Shown here piece by piece: positions 1 through 8,340 of a stretch of DNA of 64,000 bases (within the stretch, counting starts at the first letter, position 1; each line of letters opens with the position of its first letter). Location of the stretch: contig NZ_JARHTP010000020.1 in assembly GCF_029223485.1 (NCBI RefSeq), positions 62,001-126,000 of the forward strand, read 5' to 3'. Made by a program: the position numbers and the translations under genes. The notes under the pieces are model-generated. The model did no database searches. It was not told the origin of the DNA and saw only the letters and a program-made list of their open reading frames with translations. The DNA is from Streptomyces coacervatus (lineage in GTDB: Bacteria; Actinomycetota; Actinomycetes; Streptomycetales; Streptomycetaceae).

Positions 1-1124
1 AGAGCGAACGCATGCGTTCCCCAGTACCACGCTCCCGTCAACTCCAGTACGGGTGCGTCGACTTCGGGCAGCGGCCGCCAGGGATCGGGAATCCGCGGCT
101 CGGCCTCGGCGACGATCCGCACGAGATCGGCCCCGACGGAGGACAGCAGAGGACCGGACGTGCAGTTGGCCAGCACCACCGCCGCGACGTCGTCCTCGAT
201 GCTGATGGTGAGGTTCGCCAGAAACCCCGGGAGTGACCCGGAGTGCCCCACGAGCAGCCGGCCGTGTCGGTGCTGGATCTGCAGCCCCAGTCCGTATGTG
301 ACTCCGTCCACGACGTCCGCGGCTTCGGCCGGCGCCGCGGGTGTGCGCATCTCTCTCACGGTCTCGGCGTTCAGCACCCGCTCATCGCCTCGTGTCAGAA
401 AGACGGCGAAGCGCGCCAAGTCTCCGGTGGTGGACCAGAGTTGACCGGCAGGAGCCATCCGTCCCAGGTCCTCGACGGGTTCGGGCAGCAGGACATCGGC
501 CCAGGGGTGCACGGCCCACCCACCCGCGTGGGGCGCCTGCGGGTGACCACTCGTACGGTCGAGGCCCAGGGGTTCGAGCACTTCACGCCGAAGTACCTCT
601 TCCCACGGCGCCCCACGCAGCCTCTCGACCAGCGCTCCCAGCAGGGTGTAGCCGGGGTTGGAGTAGTGGAAGCGGCGTCCCGCCGGATGCAGGAGGGGCT
701 GCTCTCCCAGGACGTCGGCAAGTTCGGGGCGCAGGGATCCCGGGGTGCGCTCCCACCACGGGGAGGGCGACTCCGCCGCCAACCCGCTCGTATGGGCGAG
801 CAGGTCGGCGATGGTGGCCTCCCCCGCACCGGTTCCCGGCAGATGCTTCTCCAGCGGGTCTCCGAGGTCGAGCAGGCCCTCGTCTCGCAACCGAAGCACC
901 AGAACGGCAGTGAAGGTCTTGGTGATCGAACCGATGCGGTACTGCACGGTCTCGTCCGGACCGTGCCCGTCCACCGAGGTCCGCGCTCCGTGCCAGACAG
1001 TCCGCCCGTCCCGCACGACCGCCGCGACCAGCGACGGCGCACGTCCTTCGGCCTGGGCCACGGCGATCCGGTGCAGCAGTGCCCGTCGCGTACCGGGGAG
1101 CAGCTCTTCCTGAGGTGTCGTCAT
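1..1124 (-). CDS. serine hydrolase of the beta-lactamase / class C PBP-like family (3' end outside window)
   Basis: The minus-strand frame opens with ATG at 1122-1124 (MTTPQEELLPGTRRA) and runs off the left edge without a stop, so the C-terminus is missing. The active-site SxxK motif is visible as GSITKTF, followed by the YxN motif as HYSNPGY and an HSGSLPG motif standing for the third box. These are the hallmarks of the beta-lactamase-related serine hydrolases (Pfam Beta-lactamase), which include DD-peptidases and esterases; the substrate cannot be read from sequence. No signal peptide is evident at this start, which suggests a cytoplasmic enzyme. It is convergent with nothing visible and lies 69 nt downstream of dnaB on the same strand. 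Confidence 0.85.
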   Translation of the reverse strand, partial: MTTPQEELLPGTRRALLHRIAVAQAEGRAPSLVAAVVRDGRTVWHGARTSVDGHGPDETVQYRIGSITKTFTAVLVLRLRDEGLLDLGDPLEKHLPGTGAGEATIADLLAHTSGLAAESPSPWWERTPGSLRPELADVLGEQPLLHPAGRRFHYSNPGYTLLGALVERLRGAPWEEVLRREVLEPLGLDRTSGHPQAPHAGGWAVHPWADVLLPEPVEDLGRMAPAGQLWSTTGDLARFAVFLTRGDERVLNAETVREMRTPAAPAEAADVVDGVTYGLGLQIQHRHGRLLVGHSGSLPGFLANLTISIEDDVAAVVLANCTSGPLLSSVGADLVRIVAEAEPRIPDPWRPLPEVDAPVLELTGAWYWGTHAFA

Positions 1125-1193
1125 GGCCACAGTCCATCCCGCGGGACCTTCGGCCGTCGAGTTCATTTGCCCCAGGACGCAGGATCATGCGGA

Positions 1194-2672
1194 TCAGGTC
1201 TGGGCCATGTCCACGAACCGCGAGTAGTGGCCCTGGAAGGCGACCGTGATCGTCGCGGTCGGGCCGTTACGGTGCTTGGCCACGATCAGGTCGGCCTCGC
1301 CCGCACGCGGCGACTCCTTCTCGTACGCGTCCTCGCGGTGCAGCAGGATGACCATGTCGGCGTCCTGCTCGATGGAGCCGGACTCACGCAGGTCGGAGAC
1401 CATCGGTTTCTTGTCGGTGCGCTGCTCGGGGCCACGGTTCAGCTGGGACAGCGCGATGACCGGAATCTCCAGCTCCTTGGCGAGGAGCTTGAGGTTACGG
1501 GACATGTCCGAGACCTCCTGCTGGCGGTTCTCGGCACGCTTGGAGCCGCCGGACTGCATCAGCTGGAGGTAGTCGATGACGACCAGTCTGATGTCGTTGC
1601 GTTGTTTGAGACGTCGGCACTTGGCGCGGATCTCCATCATCGACAGGTTCGGAGAGTCGTCGATGAACAGCGGCGCGGCCGAGACGTCCGGCATCCGGCG
1701 GGCCAGCCGCGTCCAGTCCTCATCGGTCATCGTGCCGGAGCGCATGTGGTGCAGGGCCACACGGGCCTCGGCGGACAACAGACGCATCGCGATCTCGTTG
1801 CGCCCCATTTCGAGGGAGAAGATGACACTCGGCAGGTTGTGCTTGATCGACGCGGCCCGGGCGAAGTCCAGCGCAAGCGTGGACTTACCCATCGCGGGAC
1901 GGGCGGCGATGACGATCATCTGGCCCGGGTGCAGGCCATTGGTGAGCGAGTCGAAGTCGGTGAAGCCCGTGGGCACACCGGTCATCTCACCGCTGCGGGA
2001 GCCGATCGCCTCGATCTCGTCGAGTGCGCCTTCCATGATGTCGCCGAGCGGCAGGTAGTCCTCGCTGGTGCGCTGCTCGGTGACCGCGTAGATCTCGGCC
2101 TGGGCGCGGTTGACGATCTCGTCGACGTCGTCGTCGGCCGCGTATCCCATCTGGGTGATACGAGTACCGGCCTCGACCAGGCGGCGCAGGACCGCGCGCT
2201 CGTGGACGATCTCCGCGTAGTACTCGGCGTTGGCCGCCGTCGGCACGGTCTGCACGAGGGTGTGCAGATACGATGCGCCGCCGACCTTGTTGATCTCTCC
2301 GCGTTTGGTGAGCTCGGCGGCGATGGTGATGGGGTCGGCCGGCTCGCCCTTGGCGTAGATATCCAGGATCGCCTGGAAGATCGTCTCGTGTGCGGGCTTG
2401 TAGAAGTCGTGGCCCTTGAGGATCTCCACGACGTCGGCGATGGCGTCCTTGGACAGGAGCATGCCGCCGAGGACGGACTGCTCGGCATCGAGGTCCTGGG
2501 GCGGCACGCGCTCGAAGGACGTTCCTCCGCCGTCCCATTCGCCGCTGTCCCGACCGCGGTCGTGCTGCTCGTCGCGGCCCCGGCCCCCGTCACCGCGTCG
2601 GCGGGAAGCAGGCAGACGATCGCTTGGACCGCTGTCGGCCCATGGATCGTCCAAGGGCTCGGAAATGCTCAC
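1194..2672 (-). CDS. dnaB: replicative DNA helicase DnaB
   Basis: This is the hexameric helicase that unwinds the fork at the origin. From the GTG at 2670-2672 (MSISEPLDDPWAD) the protein has 492 residues. A streptomycete-type charged N-terminal extension (about 1-55) precedes the DnaB N-domain (about 56-200) and the RecA-like C-domain. Walker A is ARPAMGKST near 257-265 and the Walker B strand is LVVIDYLQLM; the DnaB arginine-rich C-terminal motifs follow. I chose this GTG because GGGAGGAGG lies just upstream on the minus strand. In-frame starts further upstream (2714, 2744) would add residues that do not resemble the family. The upstream region carries a cluster of DnaA-box-like sites (see findings). 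Confidence 0.97.
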   Translation of the reverse strand: MSISEPLDDPWADSGPSDRLPASRRRGDGGRGRDEQHDRGRDSGEWDGGGTSFERVPPQDLDAEQSVLGGMLLSKDAIADVVEILKGHDFYKPAHETIFQAILDIYAKGEPADPITIAAELTKRGEINKVGGASYLHTLVQTVPTAANAEYYAEIVHERAVLRRLVEAGTRITQMGYAADDDVDEIVNRAQAEIYAVTEQRTSEDYLPLGDIMEGALDEIEAIGSRSGEMTGVPTGFTDFDSLTNGLHPGQMIVIAARPAMGKSTLALDFARAASIKHNLPSVIFSLEMGRNEIAMRLLSAEARVALHHMRSGTMTDEDWTRLARRMPDVSAAPLFIDDSPNLSMMEIRAKCRRLKQRNDIRLVVIDYLQLMQSGGSKRAENRQQEVSDMSRNLKLLAKELEIPVIALSQLNRGPEQRTDKKPMVSDLRESGSIEQDADMVILLHREDAYEKESPRAGEADLIVAKHRNGPTATITVAFQGHYSRFVDMAQT

Positions 2673-3133
2673 CGAGCCACCTCCTCCCGTCCGCTGCCGA
2701 GCGGACCTAGCCATGCCCTCTTTTCTACGGCACGGCACTGACAACTGAGAGGCCCAACTCCGGTTACTGCACGTCGGTTTTGTGCTGGTTTCCCAGCCGA
2801 CGAACGGAGCGGGCGCCGGACCACGGTAGGCCTGCCGGCACCGTCAGCCAATCTGGTTATCCACAGGCCATGTGGACGACGGCCCGGATGCTGTGGAGAA
2901 CTCCGCAAAACCTGTGCACGACACGGTGGACAGCCCTGTGAACAAGCATCGACCTCTTTCATTACGACCACCCTGACCTGCACTTTTCCCGTCCACCGGC
3001 TGTGCAGAAGAAAAACTTCCCCGGTCGGGCCAAGATCGCTTCGAACGGCGCACGAAAGACCACGGGGCGAGACGAGCGGTAAGGGCCAGAAAGGCTTTGC
3101 ATCTCTTACCTGTGGACGATTAGATTGATGCTC
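2673..3133. promoter_or_regulatory. dnaB / MATE divergent intergenic region with DnaA-box cluster
   Basis: This is a 461-nt divergent spacer with no convincing gene. Between 2857 and 2945 it holds a perfect TTATCCACA (2857-2865) and, on the other strand, TCGTCCACA (2871-2879), TTCTCCACA (2892-2900), TCGTGCACA (2913-2921), CTGTCCACC (2925-2933) and TTGTTCACA (2937-2945). A further TCGTCCACA lies at 3111-3119. These match the DnaA-box consensus at 7 to 9 of 9 positions. A role in controlling dnaB or titrating DnaA is inference. Confidence 0.6.
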
Positions 3134-4471
3134 ATGACACAGGCTCCCGCGACCCCCCGGGCCACGCCACGACAGCACGATCGAGAGATCGTCGCGCTGG
3201 CCGTCCCGGCCTTCGGCGCACTCGTCGCCGAGCCCCTCTTCGTCATGGCCGACAGTGCGATCGTCGGCCATCTCGGCACGGCACAACTCGCCGGCCTCGG
3301 CGTCGCCTCGGCCCTCCTGACGACAGCAGTCAGCATCTTCGTCTTCCTCGCTTACGCCACAACAGCGGCCGTCGCCCGACGGGTCGGCGCCGGCGACCTC
3401 CAGGCCGCCATCCGCCAAGGCATGGACGGCATCTGGCTGGCACTCCTGCTCGGCGCCGCCGTCATTGCCGCCGTTCTGCCCACTGCTCCACCCCTTGTGG
3501 GACTCTTCGGCGCCTCGGAAAGTGCGGCCCCCTACGCGACCACCTACCTGCGCATCTCGGCCCTCGGCATCCCGGCCATGCTCGTCGTACTCGCCGCGAC
3601 CGGCGTCCTGCGCGGCTTGCAGGACACCAGAACGCCGCTCCGTGTGGCCATCGCGGGCTTTGTCGCCAACGGCGTCCTCAACGCGGTCCTCGTCTACGGC
3701 GCCGGCCTTGGCATCGCTGGTTCCGCCTGGGGCACCGTCATCGCACAGTGCGGCATGGCTGCCGTCTACCTCACCGTGGTCATCCGAGGAGCCCGCAGAC
3801 ACGGCGCATCACTCCGTCCCGACCCAGCCGGGATCCGGGCCTCCGCACAAGCCGGCGTTCCCCTCCTGGTCCGAACACTTTCACTGCGAGCGATCCTGAT
3901 GATCGCCACAGCTGTCGCTGCCCGGCTCGGCGACGCCGACATCGCTGCACACCAGATCATCCTGTCCCTCTGGAGCCTGCTCGCCTTCGCCCTTGACGCC
4001 ATCGCCATCGCCGGTCAGGCCATCATCGGACGCTATCTCGGCGCCGAGGACAGCCAGGGTGCCCGCGATGCCTGCCGACGCATGGTGCAGTGGGGTATCG
4101 CGGTGGGTGTCGTGCTCGGCGTCCTGGTGGTGGCCGCCCGGCCGGTGTTCCTGCCTCTGTTCACCAGCGACACCATGGTGAAGGACACAGCGCTGCCCGC
4201 CCTGCTCGTGGTGGCGCTCTCCCAGCCGATCTGCGGCGTCGTCTTTGTCCTGGACGGCGTCCTGATGGGAGCCGGTGACGGCCCCTATCTGGCCTGGGCC
4301 ATGGTGGTCACCCTCGCTGCCTTCGCCCCGCTGGCATTGCTGGTTCCAGCACTCGGCGGCGGCCTCACCGCGCTGTGGGCAGCGATGACGCTGATGATGA
4401 CGGTGCGCATGCTGACCCTTTGGCTGAGGACCCGTTCGGGCCGCTGGATCGTCACGGGTGCCACCCGCTGA
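3134..4471 (+). CDS. MATE-family multidrug efflux transporter
   Basis: The 445-residue protein (MTQAPATPRAT start) has about twelve hydrophobic segments arranged as two homologous halves, the MATE (NorM/DinF) pattern, with the early motif PAFGALVAEPLFVMADSAIV in TM1-2 typical of the DinF-like branch. Such proteins export cationic compounds using H+ or Na+ gradients; the substrate is not predictable here. Three in-frame starts (TTG 3125, ATG 3128, ATG 3134) occur within ten bases and none has a good ribosome site, so translation may be leaderless or nearly so. It is transcribed divergently from dnaB, and two parS sites follow its stop immediately. Confidence 0.88.
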   Translation: MTQAPATPRATPRQHDREIVALAVPAFGALVAEPLFVMADSAIVGHLGTAQLAGLGVASALLTTAVSIFVFLAYATTAAVARRVGAGDLQAAIRQGMDGIWLALLLGAAVIAAVLPTAPPLVGLFGASESAAPYATTYLRISALGIPAMLVVLAATGVLRGLQDTRTPLRVAIAGFVANGVLNAVLVYGAGLGIAGSAWGTVIAQCGMAAVYLTVVIRGARRHGASLRPDPAGIRASAQAGVPLLVRTLSLRAILMIATAVAARLGDADIAAHQIILSLWSLLAFALDAIAIAGQAIIGRYLGAEDSQGARDACRRMVQWGIAVGVVLGVLVVAARPVFLPLFTSDTMVKDTALPALLVVALSQPICGVVFVLDGVLMGAGDGPYLAWAMVVTLAAFAPLALLVPALGGGLTALWAAMTLMMTVRMLTLWLRTRSGRWIVTGATR

Positions 4472-4474
4472 CAT

Positions 4475-4488
4475 GTTTCACGTGAAAC
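4475..4488. promoter_or_regulatory. parS: parS site (ParB binding)
   Basis: Perfect 14-bp palindrome GTTTCACGTGAAAC. It is the first of a close pair and starts 3 nt after the MATE stop codon. Confidence 0.95.
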
Positions 4489-4492
4489 CGGC

Positions 4493-4506
4493 GTTTCACG
4501 TGAAAC
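4493..4506. promoter_or_regulatory. parS: parS site (ParB binding)
   Basis: Perfect GTTTCACGTGAAAC. Its start lies 18 bp from that of the preceding parS, so the two sites lie on nearly the same helical face. Confidence 0.95.
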
Positions 4507-4538
4507 ATGCGCGGCTCCGTACCGAACCGGAGCGCGAA

Positions 4539-4573
4539 GAAGGGGCCGCACCCGATATGGATGCCGCCCCTTC
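4539..4573 (-). terminator. hairpin terminator of the rpsF-ssb-rpsR-rplI operon
   Basis: Arms GAAGGGGC (4539-4546) and GCCCCTTC (4566-4573) pair perfectly, and three more pairs extend the stem inside a C:C mismatch. It lies 28 nt past the rplI stop on the minus strand, followed by a short T-rich run. Confidence 0.7.
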
Positions 4574-4601
4574 CCTCAGCTGTTCAAGCCGAGCGCGGCG
4601 A

Positions 4602-5048
4602 TCAGGCCGCGACAACCTCGATGTTGACCTTGGCGGCAACCTCGGGGTGCAGACGCACGGACGTCTCGTGAGCGCCCAGCGTCTTGATCGGCGCGCCCAG
4701 CTCGATGCGGCGCTTGTCGACCTCGGGGCCACCGGAAGCCTTGATCGCCGAGGCGATGTCGGCCGGGGTGACGGAACCGAAGAGACGACCGGCGTCGCCG
4801 GAGCGGACGGCCAGACGGACCTTGACGCCCTCGAGCTGGGCCTTCACAGCGTTGGCCTGCTCGATGGTCTGGATCTCGTGGATCTTGCGAGCACGACGGA
4901 TCTGCTCGACATCCTTCTCGCCACCCTTGGTCCAGCGGATAGCGAACTTCCGCGGGATCAGGTAGTTGCGAGCGTAACCGTCCTTGACGTCGACGACGTC
5001 GCCCGCGGCGCCGAGGCCGGAGACCTCGTGGGTGAGGATGATCTTCAT
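4602..5048 (-). CDS. rplI: 50S ribosomal protein bL9
   Basis: The 148-residue protein starts MKIILTHEVSGLGAAGDVVDVKDGYARN, the signature of the L9 N-terminal domain. A long charged connecting helix (about 40-75) leads to the C-terminal domain. L9 binds 23S rRNA domain V and helps maintain reading frame. The length matches the bacterial family. It is the last gene of the minus-strand operon rpsF-ssb-rpsR-rplI, only 18 nt after rpsR, and is followed by a hairpin terminator. Confidence 0.98.
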   Translation of the reverse strand: MKIILTHEVSGLGAAGDVVDVKDGYARNYLIPRKFAIRWTKGGEKDVEQIRRARKIHEIQTIEQANAVKAQLEGVKVRLAVRSGDAGRLFGSVTPADIASAIKASGGPEVDKRRIELGAPIKTLGAHETSVRLHPEVAAKVNIEVVAA

Positions 5049-5066
5049 GTTTCGGTCACCCTTCCC

Positions 5067-5303
5067 TTATCGCGCGGTGGAGGTGTAGGGCAGCAGCGCC
5101 ATCTCACGGCTGTTCTTCACGGCCGTGGCGACGTCACGCTGGTGCTGCGTGCAGTTGCCGGTCACGCGGCGGGCACGGATCTTGCCGCGGTCGGAAATGA
5201 ACTTCCGCAGCATGTTCGTGTCCTTGTAGTCCACGTACGTGACCTTGTCCTTGCAGAAAGCGCAGACCTTCTTCTTAGGCTTGCGCACAGGCGGCTTCGC
5301 CAT
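5067..5303 (-). CDS. rpsR: 30S ribosomal protein bS18, zinc-binding (C+) form
   Basis: This 78-residue S18 protein binds the 30S platform together with S6. It contains a CAFC pair near residues 14-17 and a further Cys in GNCTQHQ, the cysteine set of the zinc-binding (C+) S18 form. In streptomycetes this form is usually the zinc-replete copy, with a cysteine-free paralogue elsewhere under Zur control; no paralogue is seen in this window. It lies 45 nt downstream of ssb and 18 nt upstream of rplI in one operon. Confidence 0.97.
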   Translation of the reverse strand: MAKPPVRKPKKKVCAFCKDKVTYVDYKDTNMLRKFISDRGKIRARRVTGNCTQHQRDVATAVKNSREMALLPYTSTAR

Positions 5304-5348
5304 GGTGTTTCTCCTGTGTGATCAAGAAGTTTGGGTACGAACCCGCCC

Positions 5349-5951
5349 CTAGAAGGGAGGCTCGTCCGAGTAGCCGCCGCCACCGCCGCTGCCGCCGGAG
5401 TTTCCACCCCAGCCGCCGCCACCGCCGCTGCCCTGGTTGCCACCGGCGGGAGCGCCGGTCGCCCACGGGTCGTCGGCGGGAGCACCGCCGCCGCCCTGCT
5501 GGCCGCCGCCGGAGTTTCCACCCCAGCCGCCGCCACCCTGGCCGCCACCGCCGCCGTAACCGCCGCCCTGACCCTGCCCACCGCGGCCGGCGGTCTTGGT
5601 GACCTTGGCCGTGGCGTTGCGCAGGCTGGCGCCGACTTCCTCGACGTCCAGTTCGTAGACCGTGCGCTTGACGCCCTCACGGTCCTCGTAGGACCGCTGC
5701 TTCAGCCGGCCCTGCACGATGACGCGCATGCCTCGCTGGAGCGACTCGGCGACGTTCTCCGCCGCCTGACGCCAGACCGAGCAGGTCAGGAAGAGGCTTT
5801 CGCCGTCCTTCCACTCGTTCGTCTGGCGGTCGAAGGTGCGGGGAGTGGACGCGACACGGAACTTCGCGACCGCCGCACCGGAAGGGGTGAAGCGCAGCTC
5901 GGGGTCATCGACAAGATTGCCGACGACCGTGATGACGGTCTCGCCTGCCAT
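5349..5951 (-). CDS. ssb: single-stranded DNA-binding protein SSB
   Basis: The 200-residue protein opens MAGETVITVVGNLVDDPELRF. An OB-fold covers about residues 1-115. A Gly/Gln-rich linker with repeated GGGGWGGN-type segments (about 120-190) follows, and the acidic interaction tip DEPPF ends the protein. SSB coats single-stranded DNA at forks, and its tip recruits partner enzymes. The essential replicative copy sits between rpsF and rpsR in actinobacteria, as here. The repetitive linker DNA (5380-5580) may be prone to slippage. Confidence 0.98.
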   Translation of the reverse strand: MAGETVITVVGNLVDDPELRFTPSGAAVAKFRVASTPRTFDRQTNEWKDGESLFLTCSVWRQAAENVAESLQRGMRVIVQGRLKQRSYEDREGVKRTVYELDVEEVGASLRNATAKVTKTAGRGGQGQGGGYGGGGGQGGGGWGGNSGGGQQGGGGAPADDPWATGAPAGGNQGSGGGGGWGGNSGGSGGGGGYSDEPPF

Positions 5952-6026
5952 GGGGGAACCTCTCGGCGGGTTTGCTGCTGGCTGCTTGTGCTGCTACTCG
6001 AATCCCGAGATCAGCTGAGCGGAAGC

Positions 6027-6317
6027 TCAGTGGGTCTCGGGGCGGAGGACCTTGGTCCGGAGGACCGACTCGTTCAGGTTCATCTGGCGGTCGAGCTCCT
6101 TGACGACCGCAGGCTCGGCCTGCAGGTCGATGACCGAGTAGATGCCCTCGGGCTTCTTCTTGATCTCGTACGAGAGACGACGACGGCCCCAGGTGTCGAC
6201 CTTCTCGACCTTGCCGTTGCCCTCACGGACGACGGAAAGGAAGTTCTCGATCAGGGGGGCGACAGCGCGCTCCTCCAGATCGGGGTCGAGGATGACCATC
6301 ACCTCGTAGTGACGCAT
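6027..6317 (-). CDS. rpsF: 30S ribosomal protein bS6
   Basis: The 96-residue protein MRHYEVMVILDPDLEERAVAP is a full-length S6, which pairs with S18 on 16S rRNA. The ATG at 6315-6317 is preceded on the minus strand by AAAGGAGGTGGGTT, a strong ribosome-binding site, so longer in-frame openings toward 6506 are not used. It is the first gene of the rpsF-ssb-rpsR-rplI operon; the spacing to ssb is 75 nt. Confidence 0.98.
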   Translation of the reverse strand: MRHYEVMVILDPDLEERAVAPLIENFLSVVREGNGKVEKVDTWGRRRLSYEIKKKPEGIYSVIDLQAEPAVVKELDRQMNLNESVLRTKVLRPETH

Positions 6318-6602
6318 GTGGAACCCACCTCCTTTGGACTCAGCGGCCACGGTCGTTCCGTGGCAGGAGGGTTGTGATGCGTACGCAACGGTATCGGCCG
6401 CCACTGACAATCGGGGTCGGCGAGCGACATCCCCGGTTTGGCCTGGGCGGTTCCCTGGTTCTGCCTGGGCAGACACCGGTGCAGAGGGTACAGAGTACCC
6501 GCACACCCGCTTCCGGTTGAAATCCGGCCGCGCTGACCGTCAATCTGTACACATCGGGTGTGCATGGCGCTACGATGCGCCGTCTTCCGCAGGAGGTGCC
6601 CC

Positions 6603-6917
6603 ATGGCACAGGCATTGCGACCCAACACCGTCGGAGGCCTTTTCGCCACGGACGGAAAACCCCACCCCATCCAGGACACGCTGCTCGCGGTGACCCTGGT
6701 TGTCGGAGTGACGGCGTTCGTGACGGGCTTCTTCCACAGCCTGCACCTGCTCAGCTCCTGGGCCGGCCTGGTGGGGATCCTCACCGGTGCGTACGGCCAG
6801 TGGATCTCGGAGACGACCCGCGAGCGCTTCGGACTCATCCTGGGTCTCGGCGCCTCGGCAGTCGGCTTCTTCCTCGGCATGGCGCACGGCGGCCTCTTCG
6901 GCGGGGTCATCGGCTGA
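6603..6917 (+). CDS. small conserved membrane protein
   Basis: The 104-residue protein begins MAQALRPNTVGGLFATDG at an ATG preceded by GCAGGAGGTG. It has three hydrophobic segments (about 22-45, 48-65 and 78-100, the last Gly-rich: GLGASAVGFFLGMAHGGLFGG). I recognise no functional domain. The position between rpsF and femX is as in other Streptomyces chromosomes. It is transcribed divergently from the rpsF operon and heads toward femX, 179 nt away. Function unknown. Confidence 0.8.
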   Translation: MAQALRPNTVGGLFATDGKPHPIQDTLLAVTLVVGVTAFVTGFFHSLHLLSSWAGLVGILTGAYGQWISETTRERFGLILGLGASAVGFFLGMAHGGLFGGVIG

Positions 6918-7096
6918 AGCCAGGGACACCGTCCTTCGAACTCCACACAAAGCACCACTGAACGCCTCGGCGGCCCACCAGCCGGGGTGCAGGTTCCGTA
7001 CGCCCAGTCGGGGCGCTCGCAAGGCGCAGTAGGCTTCGGCGCGAGAGCCGGAGCCCCTGTACCCATGGGGACACACCAGCCCGAGGAGCGCCCCGA

Positions 7097-8218
7097 ATGA
7101 GCCTGACCCTGAGGACGATCAGCCGCGAGCAGCATCTGGCGTACATCCAGAGCCTGCCCTCGGCGAGCCACATGCAGGTTCCGGCCTGGGCTGACGTCAA
7201 GGCGGAGTGGCGCTCCGAGAGCCTCGGCTGGTTCGACGAGAGGTCCGGCGAGATGGTCGGTGCGGGCCTCGTCCTCTACCGCCAACTGCCCAAGATCAAG
7301 CGCTACTTGGCCTATCTGCCTGAGGGCCCGGTCATCAACTGGTTCGCGCCGAATCTGACCGAGTGGCTGGAACCGATGCTGGCGCACCTCAAGCAGCAGG
7401 GCGCCTTCTCGGTGAAGATGGGCCCGCCGGTCATCATCCGGCGCTGGGAGGCCACCTCCATCAAGGCGGGCATCCAGAACCCGGACGTGAAGCGGCTGCG
7501 CGACATCGAGGCCGACTTCATCGAGCCACGCGCCTTCGAGGTCGCCGACAAGCTGCGTAGGATGGGCTGGCAGCAGGGGGAGGACGGTGGCGCCGGCTTC
7601 GGCGACGTCCAGCCCCGCTACGTCTACCAGGTGCCGCTTGCCAACCGCTCCCTGGAAGAGGTCCACAAGAACTTCAACCAGCTGTGGCGGCGCAACATCA
7701 AGAAGGCCGAGAAGGCCGGCGTCGAGGTCGTCCAGGGCGGCTACCAGGACCTGGCCGAATGGCAGCGGCTGTATGAGATCACGGCCGTGCGCGACCACTT
7801 CCGGCCCCGCCCGCTGTCGTACTTCCAGCGCATGTGGACGGCCCTCAACACCGAGGACCCCAACCGCATGCGGCTGTACTTCGCCCGGCACGACGGCGTG
7901 AACCTGTCGGCGGCGACGATGCTGATCGTCGGCGGGCACGTCTGGTACTCCTACGGCGCCTCCGACAACATCGGCCGTGAGGTCCGGCCCTCGAACGCGA
8001 TGCAGTGGCGGATGCTGCGCGACGCATACGCCCTCGGCGCGACCGTCTACGACCTGCGCGGAATCTCCGACTCTCTCGACGAGACCGACCACCTCTTCGG
8101 CCTGATCCAGTTCAAGGTGGGCACCGGCGGCCAGGCCGCCGAGTACCTCGGTGAGTGGGACTTCCCGCTCAACAAGCTGCTCCACAAGGCGCTCGACATC
8201 TACATGTCGCGCCGCTGA
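7097..8218 (+). CDS. femX: FemAB/FemX-family peptidyltransferase (lipid II glycine addition)
   Basis: The 373-residue protein has the twin GNAT-like Fem fold. Visible features are the N-terminal SHMQVPAWADVKAEW region, the central NFNQLWRRNIKKAEKAGVEV segment and the C-terminal YDLRGISDSLDETDHLFGLIQFK motif typical of FemX/MurM enzymes. In S. coelicolor the essential FemX at this position adds the first branch glycine to lipid II from glycyl-tRNA. The same role is inferred here from family and locus. Start ATG follows GAGGAGCG. It precedes an alanine-racemase-like gene by 122 nt, probably co-transcribed. Confidence 0.9.
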   Translation: MSLTLRTISREQHLAYIQSLPSASHMQVPAWADVKAEWRSESLGWFDERSGEMVGAGLVLYRQLPKIKRYLAYLPEGPVINWFAPNLTEWLEPMLAHLKQQGAFSVKMGPPVIIRRWEATSIKAGIQNPDVKRLRDIEADFIEPRAFEVADKLRRMGWQQGEDGGAGFGDVQPRYVYQVPLANRSLEEVHKNFNQLWRRNIKKAEKAGVEVVQGGYQDLAEWQRLYEITAVRDHFRPRPLSYFQRMWTALNTEDPNRMRLYFARHDGVNLSAATMLIVGGHVWYSYGASDNIGREVRPSNAMQWRMLRDAYALGATVYDLRGISDSLDETDHLFGLIQFKVGTGGQAAEYLGEWDFPLNKLLHKALDIYMSRR

Positions 8219-8248
8219 GCCCCACCGAGCCCGGTCGTTTGCTTCGAT

Positions 8249-8285
8249 AGCTCCAACAGCTTCGCTGACAGCTCCACCGGCTTCG
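8249..8285 (+). repeat. two-copy direct repeat between femX and the racemase-like gene
   Basis: AGCTCCAACAGCTTCG (8249-8264) recurs as AGCTCCACCGGCTTCG (8270-8285), 21 bp apart. No function is evident. Confidence 0.5.
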
Positions 8286-8340
8286 TTCGCTTCCATATCT
8301 CTGATACACCGCAGCCACGAGAAAGGTTCCAGGTCCGGCC

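Noticed and set aside
243..2741. Very long open frame antisense to the serine hydrolase and dnaB
   Set aside because: It is a typical high-GC shadow: the real genes on the other strand show clear motifs, and this translation resembles no protein.
2844..3053. 69-codon minus-strand frame in the dnaB-MATE spacer
   Set aside because: No good ribosome site and no recognisable protein; it overlaps the DnaA-box cluster.
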